A stretch of 64,000 nucleotides of DNA, taken from NCBI RefSeq assembly GCF_000758585.1, contig NZ_CP009281.1, positions 1,550,001 to 1,614,000 on the forward strand. The letters are read 5' to 3'. The position numbers and the translations under genes are program-made. This document shows positions 37,643 to 45,500 of the stretch, one piece after another. Within the stretch, counting starts at the first letter, position 1. Each line of letters opens with the position of its first letter. The notes under the pieces were generated by a model that was not told the origin of the DNA, searched no databases, and saw only the letters and a program-made list of their open reading frames with translations. The stretch is from Paenibacillus sp. FSL R5-0345 (GTDB taxonomy: Bacteria > Bacillota > Bacilli > Paenibacillales > Paenibacillaceae).

Positions 37643-39274
37643 ATGAATAATACAAGATGGTGGCAGACAGCTGTTATATATCAGATTTATCCTAGAAGTT
37701 TTCAAGACACGAACGGGGATGGAATCGGCGATCTCAGGGGAATTATCAACAGACTTGACTATCTCAAGCAACTCGGCATAACTGCAATATGGCTTAGTCC
37801 TGTATACAAATCACCCAATGACGATAACGGCTATGATATCAGCGACTACCAGGATATTATGACCGAATTCGGAACCATGGAGGATATGGATGATTTAATC
37901 GAAAGAGCCAAGCTACATAACATTCGAATTATTATGGATTTGGTTGTTAATCACACCTCCGATGAGCATCCCTGGTTCGTTGAAGCAAGTAAGGGAAAGG
38001 ACAATCCCTATAGAGATTATTATATCTGGCGGGATCCTGTAGATGGCGGCGTTCCCAATTCCCTGCGTTCGACATTTAGCGGATCAGCTTGGGAATTCGA
38101 CGAAGCGAGCGGTCAATATTATTTGCACTTGTTCAGCCGCAGACAGCCTGATTTGAACTGGGAGAACAGTAAAGTCCGGCAAGAGGTATGGGACATGATG
38201 AATTTCTGGCTGGATAAAGGCGTTGGCGGATTCCGCATGGATGTGATTGATCTGGTCGGGAAAATACCGGATCAGGAAATTACAGGAAATGGTCCGAAGC
38301 TTCATGAATATCTACAAGAAATGAACCGGGAGACATTCGGAAAGCATGATGTTCTGACTGTAGGAGAGACTTGGGGAGCGACTCCAGAAGTGGCGAAGCT
38401 ATACTCCAATCCGGACCGTAACGAGCTGTCGATGGTATTCCAATTTGAACATATTGGTCTGGATCAGCAGGATTGGGGAGAAAAGTGGGATCTAAAGCCC
38501 TTGGCTGTAAGCGAATTAAAACGGGTACTGGCGAAATGGCAAACTGAATTGGGAAACGAGGGCTGGAACAGTCTGTTCTGGAACAATCATGATTTGCCGA
38601 GAATTGTGTCCCGTTGGGGAGACGACAATCAATATCGAGTAGAGAGCGCAAAGATGTTCGCGATTCTTCTACATTTGATGAAGGGTACACCTTACATTTA
38701 TCAAGGTGAAGAGCTCGGGATGACCAATTATCCGATTCAGAATATCAGCGAAGCGCAAGATATTGAGACCATTAATATGTACCATGAACGGATTGCCCAA
38801 GGGTACAGCAAAGAAGATATTATTAATTCCATTAATGTGAAGGGAAGAGATAATGGTCGAACCCCGATTCAGTGGGATTGTAGTCCTAACGGAGGATTTA
38901 CAACAGGAGTGCCATGGTTACATGTGAATCCAAATTATACGGAAATTAATATGGAAGCAAATCTGAAGAATCCAGATTCAGTTTTTCACTGCTACCGTAA
39001 ATTGATTGAACTAAGGAAGAATAACCCAATCGTTGTATGGGGTGACTTTGAACTAGTGGCGGGCGTGCCGGATCAAGTATTTATGTATCTCCGCAGGTAT
39101 GAAGAACAGACCTGGTTAATAGCAGCCAATTTTAGTGGAGAAATAACGAAGCTGGAATTACCAGAGCTGGGGCCGGTCAAAGAAATGATTATTTGCAATT
39201 ATTCTAGAGATAACGTGGAATTTAAGCAACTACAATTACAGCCTTATGAGGCATTTGCTGTCAAACTCGCGTAG
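37643..39274 (+). CDS. GH13 alpha-1,6-glucosidase (oligo-1,6-glucosidase / dextran glucosidase type)
   Basis: Start ATG 37643 after AGGAG; an in-frame upstream start at 37598 would overlap the previous gene. 543 residues. Conserved regions: 'DLVVNHTSDEHPWF' (region I, Asp99), 'GGFRMDVIDL' with nucleophile Asp200, 'VGETWG' with acid/base Glu242, 'NNHDLPR' with Asp317, and 'RQPDLNWEN'. Val201 right after the nucleophile is the residue linked to alpha-1,6 preference in GH13_31 enzymes. It would release glucose from the non-reducing end of isomaltooligosaccharides in the cytosol. No signal peptide. Confidence 0.93.
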   Translation: MNNTRWWQTAVIYQIYPRSFQDTNGDGIGDLRGIINRLDYLKQLGITAIWLSPVYKSPNDDNGYDISDYQDIMTEFGTMEDMDDLIERAKLHNIRIIMDLVVNHTSDEHPWFVEASKGKDNPYRDYYIWRDPVDGGVPNSLRSTFSGSAWEFDEASGQYYLHLFSRRQPDLNWENSKVRQEVWDMMNFWLDKGVGGFRMDVIDLVGKIPDQEITGNGPKLHEYLQEMNRETFGKHDVLTVGETWGATPEVAKLYSNPDRNELSMVFQFEHIGLDQQDWGEKWDLKPLAVSELKRVLAKWQTELGNEGWNSLFWNNHDLPRIVSRWGDDNQYRVESAKMFAILLHLMKGTPYIYQGEELGMTNYPIQNISEAQDIETINMYHERIAQGYSKEDIINSINVKGRDNGRTPIQWDCSPNGGFTTGVPWLHVNPNYTEINMEANLKNPDSVFHCYRKLIELRKNNPIVVWGDFELVAGVPDQVFMYLRRYEEQTWLIAANFSGEITKLELPELGPVKEMIICNYSRDNVEFKQLQLQPYEAFAVKLA

Positions 39275-39320
39275 GTTAACTTGCCCGGTTTAGGTTTTTG
39301 GTATTGCTGCCTTCATAATT

Positions 39321-39346
39321 AAATTCTTCTATATATAGAAGAATTT
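39321..39346 (+). promoter_or_regulatory. perfect 26-bp AT-rich palindrome
   Basis: AAATTCTTCTATA and its exact complement TATAGAAGAATTT abut with no loop, about 47 nt after the GH13 stop and 53 nt before the next start. It could be a dyad operator or an extended hairpin ending the GH13 transcript; there is no T-run. Confidence 0.45.
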
Positions 39347-39398
39347 CGTTAATAGCATGAAACAGAGGTGGAAGATTTTTTTGAGAAAGGATAGGGTG

Positions 39399-40448
39399 GT
39401 GAAATTGGCAAAGCTGAAAATTGGTGTAATTGGTTTAGGTGGAATAGCAGACATGCATATTTCCGGTCTGTTGGCGAATGAAGAGGCGATCCTATGGGCG
39501 ATTTGTGATTGCAATGAAGAGGTACTAGCGAGAAGGGGAGAACAATTTAATATCCCGGAAGCACGAAGATATTTGAATTACAAAGAAATGTTATCGGACC
39601 CAGAACTTGAAGCAGTGACGATCGCTACGCCGAATTATAACCATTTTGAAATAGCCTGTGAGGCAATCAAGCATCGTAAGCCGTTTGCCCTAGAGAAGCC
39701 GGTGACTCTCGATGTACAGGAAGCTGCCGCGTTGCGTGATCTGCTGGCTGAGGCTCATCTACCGCATATGATTTGTTTCAGTTATCGGTACAAATCGGCA
39801 GTAAGATATGCGAAATGGTTAATCAATCAGGGCAAAATAGGAGAGATCAAGCATGTCTACGGTCAGTATTTACAAGGCTGGGGGCTTAACGAGCGGCTTC
39901 CGCTAGTCTGGAGATTCAGAAAGAAGCTGTCCGGTTCAGGCGCGCTTGGAGATTTAGGTTCGCATTTGCTCGACCTTCAACGTTTTCTTGTGGGCAATGT
40001 AGAACGGGTGATGGCAGATGCCGATACGATTATCAAGGATCGCACCCTACTTGAAGGCGATGGCATGGGCGAGGTGGATGTTGATGATTTCTGTCATGTG
40101 CTGGCTCGGCTTGAAGGGGGAGCCTCGTCCACGATGGCCATTTCGAGATTCGCATTCGGGCGGGGAAACTTTCAGCAAGTGGAAATTTTCGGCGATCGGG
40201 GAGCGATTCTTTATAACCTGGAAGAAGAGGATGTACTATATGTTAAGTCTTCTGAGGATGGCGGCGAGGTCTTCATAAAAGTAGATATTCCTGAAGAATT
40301 TCATGTGGATCAAATGACATCTTTTATTAATCTGGTTAATGGACAGGGCGACGGATGCGACGCCAATATGGAAGACGGATATATAAACCAACATGCCATT
40401 GATTCAATTATTGTCTCATTAACTGAACAACGGTGGATTTCAATATAA
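39399..40448 (+). CDS. Gfo/Idh/MocA family oxidoreductase
   Basis: A Rossmann fold starts at 'KIGVIGLGGIADMHISGLL' (GxGGIA), with 'EKPVTLDVQEA' and 'LGSHLLDLQRFL', the classic Gfo/Idh/MocA motifs for NAD(P)-dependent oxidation of sugars or inositols. Start uncertain: GTG 39399 has AGAAAGGA about 7 nt upstream and is preferred; TTG 39405 and ATG 39357 are in frame, the latter without a ribosome site. It lies 15 nt before the ThuA-like gene. The pair recalls ThuA/ThuB, which make 3-keto sugars, but the substrate here is unknown. Confidence 0.9.
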   Translation: MKLAKLKIGVIGLGGIADMHISGLLANEEAILWAICDCNEEVLARRGEQFNIPEARRYLNYKEMLSDPELEAVTIATPNYNHFEIACEAIKHRKPFALEKPVTLDVQEAAALRDLLAEAHLPHMICFSYRYKSAVRYAKWLINQGKIGEIKHVYGQYLQGWGLNERLPLVWRFRKKLSGSGALGDLGSHLLDLQRFLVGNVERVMADADTIIKDRTLLEGDGMGEVDVDDFCHVLARLEGGASSTMAISRFAFGRGNFQQVEIFGDRGAILYNLEEEDVLYVKSSEDGGEVFIKVDIPEEFHVDQMTSFINLVNGQGDGCDANMEDGYINQHAIDSIIVSLTEQRWISI

Positions 40449-40463
40449 CGGGGAGGGCATATC

Positions 40464-41192
40464 ATGTCTAAAATCAAAATTACAGTATGGAACGAGTACC
40501 GCCATGAAAGACACAACGAAGAAGTTAAAGCTATATATCCAGATGGTATTCATATGGCACTTGCCAACTATTTGAACACACAAGAAGATATGGAAGCAAA
40601 AACAGCGGTTCTGGATGATCCCGAACACGGATTAACTGATGAGGTGCTAGAACAAACAGATGTATTGTTATGGTGGGGGCATTTAGCCCATGATGAGGTT
40701 AGTGACGAAATTGTGGAAAAGGTACGTCAAAAGGTGCTAAATGGCATGGGATTAATCGTTCTCCACTCTGGACATAACTCCAAAATATTCCAATCTTTAA
40801 TGGGTACCAATACTGGTGCTCTGAAATGGCGTGATGAAGGTGAGAAGGAGCGAATCTGGGTCATTGAGCCGGGACACCCGATTGCCAAGGGCCTTGGAGA
40901 GTATATTGAAATTAACAAGGAAGAAATGTATGGTGAACGTTTTGAGATTCCGGCGCCGGATGAGCTTATTTTTATTTCCTGGTTCGAAGGCGGAGAGGTG
41001 TTCCGTAGCGGATGCTGCTACAAGCGAGGACAAGGCAATATCTTTTACTTCAGACCAGGGCATGAGACTTTCCCGGTATACCACCAGCCTGAGGTACTTC
41101 AAGTCATTAGTAACAGCATTCGTTGGGCGGCAAAAGATGAACTTCCTAAAGTTTCTTACGGACGTGTAGCCCCGTTGGAACTTATTCCTTAA
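40464..41192 (+). CDS. ThuA-like protein (trehalose-utilisation family)
   Basis: 242 residues. '[12 protein letters not shown]', '[14 protein letters not shown]', '[14 protein letters not shown]' and '[18 protein letters not shown]' match the ThuA family, a glutamine-amidotransferase-like fold. Family members act with Gfo/Idh/MocA dehydrogenases in disaccharide and keto-sugar metabolism. Strong ribosome site GGGGAGGG; 15 nt after the dehydrogenase gene. Cytosolic. Confidence 0.88.
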   Translation: MSKIKITVWNEYRHERHNEEVKAIYPDGIHMALANYLNTQEDMEAKTAVLDDPEHGLTDEVLEQTDVLLWWGHLAHDEVSDEIVEKVRQKVLNGMGLIVLHSGHNSKIFQSLMGTNTGALKWRDEGEKERIWVIEPGHPIAKGLGEYIEINKEEMYGERFEIPAPDELIFISWFEGGEVFRSGCCYKRGQGNIFYFRPGHETFPVYHQPEVLQVISNSIRWAAKDELPKVSYGRVAPLELIP

Positions 41193-41234
41193 AGCGTGAA
41201 CAATGGTCACCATATCATGATTATTTTGTGTCAA

Positions 41235-41267
41235 GACTTTGCTCTCCCTTGATAAGGAGGGCGAGTC
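41235..41267 (+). terminator. weak terminator-like hairpin after the ThuA-like gene
   Basis: CTCCCTT and AAGGAGGG form the stem around GAT, with GACT/AGTC closing the base; GTTTGTTATT follows. It lies inside the region that a distal TTG start (41239) would assign to the LacI gene. Confidence 0.4.
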
Positions 41268-41297
41268 GTTTGTTATTGAGATTAAGGGCTCAGACTA

Positions 41298-41310
41298 TGC
41301 AAACGTTTAT
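41298..41310 (+). promoter_or_regulatory. LacI-type operator half of an autoregulation site
   Basis: Palindrome AAACGTTT (41301-41308) in context GCAAACGTTTATT, 40 nt ahead of the probable LacI start. The core equals that of the perfect site at 42377. Confidence 0.5.
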
Positions 41311-41349
41311 TTTATAGTTAAATGCATTCGCAAGAAGGAGGAAAGTGTC

Positions 41350-42357
41350 ATTACTCCAACAATTAAAGAAGTGGCTAAGGCAGCCAATGTTTCAGTATGT
41401 ACAGTATCAAGGGTTATTCATAATCTAGAAGGTTACTCTCATAATACTAAGCTCAATGTACTTCAGGCTGTGGAAGAACTGGGTTATTATCCTAACGGAG
41501 TAGCTAGAGGACTCATTAATAAACAAACAAGAACTTTAGGAGTGCTTTTCCCCAGCGTAGCAAGTGATTTTTTTTGTGGTATTCTTCATGGGATTGAAAA
41601 GGCTGCCTATGATAAGGATTATATGGTCATTGTTTGCAATACTGGTGAGGATGGCAAAAGAACAAAAAACTGTCTGGAGATGCTCCAGGAAAAACAAGTG
41701 GACGGAGTAATATTTACAAGCGAAGTTTTGAAGGATGAATATTATCTTCAATTACGACAGAAGAAAACTCCCTTAGTGCTCGTCAATGCATATTCTTCAA
41801 AGTACACCATCCCTTTTGTAAAAGTAGATGATAAACTTGCTGCCTATCAAGCTACTTCCTATTTAATCAATAAAGGGCACTATAATATTGCTATGATTGC
41901 TGGAACGCCATCTGATATGATAGCGGGAATTCCTCGTGTGGAAGGTTACCGGCAAGCGCTCGAGGAACAAGGATTTATATTTAACGAGGCCAGAATAGCT
42001 TACGGAGATTTTCATATGGAAAGTGGCCGTGTGGCTATGGAAAAACTATTGAGTGAAGCCCCGCCGTTTACTGCAGTATTTGCAGCTAGTGATGAAATGG
42101 CAATTGGAGCCATGGGAAAGGCCTTTGAGAAAGGGTTGAAAATACCAGAGGATCTTTCTATGATTGGCTACGATGATTTGATGTTATCAAAAATTATATC
42201 TCCTCCTTTAACGACAGTACATCAATCGTTGGATCAAATGGGGCGATTGGCGGTGGAAAAGTTATTATCTCTGATAGAAAAACCTCTGGAATTACCAAAC
42301 AGCACTCTCATGAATCATTATATTGTTGAGCGGGAAACAGTGCGTACAATAATTTGA
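41350..42357 (+). CDS. LacI-family transcriptional repressor, probably starting at ATT
   Basis: The helix-turn-helix 'TIKEVAKAANVSVCTVSRVI' must be very near the N-terminus in this family. No ATG, GTG or TTG lies in frame close to it; the only conventional start is TTG 41239, which has no ribosome site and would add 37 residues. ATT 41350 sits 8 nt after AAGGAGG and gives a normal N-terminus 'TPTIKEVAKA'. The effector domain is standard ('GVLFPSVASDFFCGILHGIE', 'VFAASDEMAIGAMGKAFEKG', 'LTTVHQSLDQMGRLAVEKL'), about 335 residues. Likely represses itself and the surface GH66 gene through AAACGTTTA operators. Confidence 0.85.
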   Translation: MTPTIKEVAKAANVSVCTVSRVIHNLEGYSHNTKLNVLQAVEELGYYPNGVARGLINKQTRTLGVLFPSVASDFFCGILHGIEKAAYDKDYMVIVCNTGEDGKRTKNCLEMLQEKQVDGVIFTSEVLKDEYYLQLRQKKTPLVLVNAYSSKYTIPFVKVDDKLAAYQATSYLINKGHYNIAMIAGTPSDMIAGIPRVEGYRQALEEQGFIFNEARIAYGDFHMESGRVAMEKLLSEAPPFTAVFAASDEMAIGAMGKAFEKGLKIPEDLSMIGYDDLMLSKIISPPLTTVHQSLDQMGRLAVEKLLSLIEKPLELPNSTLMNHYIVERETVRTII

Positions 42358-42376
42358 TTTTTATATTATTTATTGG

Positions 42377-42388
42377 GTAAACGTTTAC
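42377..42388 (+). promoter_or_regulatory. perfect LacI-type operator ahead of the wall-anchored GH66 gene
   Basis: GTAAACGTTTAC is a perfect 12-bp palindrome of the kind bound by LacI-family regulators. It lies 20 nt after the lacI-type stop and about 190 nt before the GH66 start at 42579. The rest of 42389-42578 is AT-rich and shows no further clear signal. Confidence 0.6.
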
Positions 42389-42578
42389 ATTCATTTCAGA
42401 GACATTCAGACGATGTGACATAAAGTTGTTTTCTAAATATAAATCTCGTCAAAATATAGTTTTTTATACTACGGTTGATCTAATTGCTGACGGAAAGACT
42501 CTTGCTTCATAAACAATATAGAAGTAGGACTGGGCAATGTGTCCTATTCTAAATAAATCACAAGATGGAGGAAATATA

Positions 42579-45500
42579 ATGGTGAACAAGAAGAAGCCTT
42601 ACATTGCATTACTCACACTTATCCTTTCGGCGCAGTTAGCACTCCCTCTGTCTGCGGGACCGCTGGGACCATCAACGGTGCATGCAGACAATGAGAGTGG
42701 GAGCACATTAAGCAATCAGTCAATTTTGAAAGCGATTACATACCTTGGGGTCAGTAAAGCTCGTTATTCCCCAGGTGAAGAGGCCGAACTTATCCTCAAA
42801 TTGAAGGATGACGAACAGTGGCAGGGAAAGCTGAACGTTGAGATCTACAACCTGAATACGCTGATCGCCAAAGGGAGTAAACCGATTACCGTCTTGAAAG
42901 GACAAGGTGACTTGTCGGTTAAATGGAAGACCCCTGATGATGATTTTACCGGTTATCTGGTAAAAGCGTGGGTAAGCGGAGCAGCTGATCATGATTATGT
43001 TACGGCGGCTATAGATGTTTCAAGTGACTGGAAGAGATACCCGAGATACGGGTACACAAGTGAATTCAGCAGTGAGACTGCAGCGCAGAGTGATGCCAAA
43101 CTAAAACAGTTGTCACAAGATTATTATCTTAATGGTTATCAATTTTATGACTGGATGTGGAGACACGATGTGTCCGTTTACTCCAAAACTGATGCAGATG
43201 GTAAACCGCTAAAGGACAGTGAAGGAAATTTTGTCGATGAGGAGATCAACGCTGATACTCATTATCTGGATCTGTTAAACCGGGAATTGTATCCGCTTAC
43301 GATTAAACAGCAGGTAGAGGCTGCCCAGAAATACGGCTCAGCGGCAATGGCTTATGAGATGAACTATGCGGCTCGGGAAAATTATGAAGACTATGGCGTT
43401 AGTCCGGAGTGGGGGCTTTATGGCAGTGAAAATATTGATAAAACCAATCCGCAGCAGAGCCAAAACGGTTATCACTTCGATTTCAACGGTAAAGAAACAG
43501 CCCTCTATCTTCAGGATCCTGGGAATGTAGAGTGGCAGAATTATATTACCAAACAGTTTGACCGTGCTGTAAATGTCTTTGGATTTGACGGCATCCATCT
43601 GGACCAATGGGGAGCCAATGATAATAGTCATCTCTATGATTACAATGGAAATAAACGCTATTATTCCCTGGATTATGACAAGCTGATAAACTCGGTTAAA
43701 AAATCACTGGTAGAAAATAATCCGGCAAAAAGTGATGTCACATTCAACATGGTGGGAGGGAATTTAGATTACAGTGCTGTGCCAGATCCGGATACAAAGA
43801 CGGACTTTGATTACAGCGAAATATGGCATGACCGTAATCAGTACAGTGATCTTCAGAAGGTAGTGGAGGATACACGGGCGAAAAACGGCGGCAAGGCAAT
43901 GGTAATTGCGGGTTATATGAATATGAAAGAGGCTACAGGTGTGAAAACACGTGGAACGGAAGCCGAGGATGTTCCTGCTGCTGTAAATTATCAATCCCGG
44001 ATCTCCAAAGTTCAGGACAGCTGGGTGGGGAATTTCGGTCGCAAGGATACGGATGCGGTTACATTTACGGTTAATGCGCCTGCCACCGGTATGTATAAGC
44101 TTCTTCTCCATTATGGACAGGGTAACGGCTCAGGTTACCCTGAAGGAAAGCTTACTGTTAACAATGAAATTGCGGCTGCTGCAATTCCATTCAGTGCTAA
44201 CACCGGTTGGGGGAATCCTTCGGCGACAGCCGAAGTGACGGCAACGCTGAAGGAAGGTAACAATACGGTTAAGCTTACACTGAATACGAACAGTTTGTGG
44301 CTTAATCTGCATAGTCTCGAGGTGCAAGGACAAGACATTAAGCAATCTTACGATGCAGTGGATGCAAAACTCGATACCGTAAAGGTGGACCAGTACAGCC
44401 ATGTTTACTATTTTGATACCAAAAATGATTATGTGACATTCCATGTACAGGTTCCTACTGAGGGTAACTACCCGCTCGGATTTAGTTACGCTTCCGATTG
44501 GCAGGAAGTCAGCCGTACACTCATGGTCAACAATGTATCCCAAGGCGAAGTTTCTTTCCTTGGACAGGGAGACTGGACAAAGTTTGCCCGCAAGGAGAAT
44601 ATGGCAAGCGTCTATCTGAATGCAGGCGACAACACGATTACACTGAAGGCTCCCAAAGATGACTTGGGTATTAAGTTACGCTATATGGCCCTTAATGGAC
44701 AGCGATATGAAGCAGCTGAAGCTGAACTGCCGCAGACCAACAGCGTTACTTTCACGGAGAGCAAAACTGACAATTTCGGCCAAAGCGGCCAGACGGTAAC
44801 ATACTCGGTGTATGCCGAACAGCAGCTGAACACGTTGACGGTTATGTACCATGGAGGCAACAGTCCGGTTATGTCGGTGCTTGTTGATGGAGAGCCTGCT
44901 CCGGATGCCCAGAATATAACTTTTGCTAAGACGCCGGGAGAATGGGATGGTCCTATGCAAGCAAAAGAGTTGTTCGTAAACATTCCGCCCGGGAAGCACA
45001 AGATTACACTGAAGATGGAATCCTCCGGACAGTATATTAATGTTGGCGGGATTGTCGCCGGTGATTATGAATACAGTACAGGCGACGCAGAAATGAAGAA
45101 TGGTGTAGTTGCGGTTGTCGGTTATGTCTCGGAGTTCAACAATGAGAATGACCGGATAGTATTCAATGTAAATGCGGTTGAAGCTGGACTGTATACACTC
45201 GGTTGGGTCTATCAGAATAATGGAGCAGCAACAGTCAGCCGCAGCGTGTATTCAGGCGATCCTGCAGGAACTTTGGCATCTTTTGCACCAACGTCAGGCA
45301 GCCAATGGGGGGAAACAGTCCAAACCGGAATTTCCCTGGTTCAAGGGTGGAATCAGATTGTGATTCAAATGACGGAAGGGACAGACAGTGGTATCAAAGT
45401 GGACAAACTGAAAGTAACCGGTGATGGGCCGGAAGCAATAACCAGAATGTACGAAGCGGAATCCACTCAGGAGAAAAATGATTCGGCCTTCTCCCTTTAT

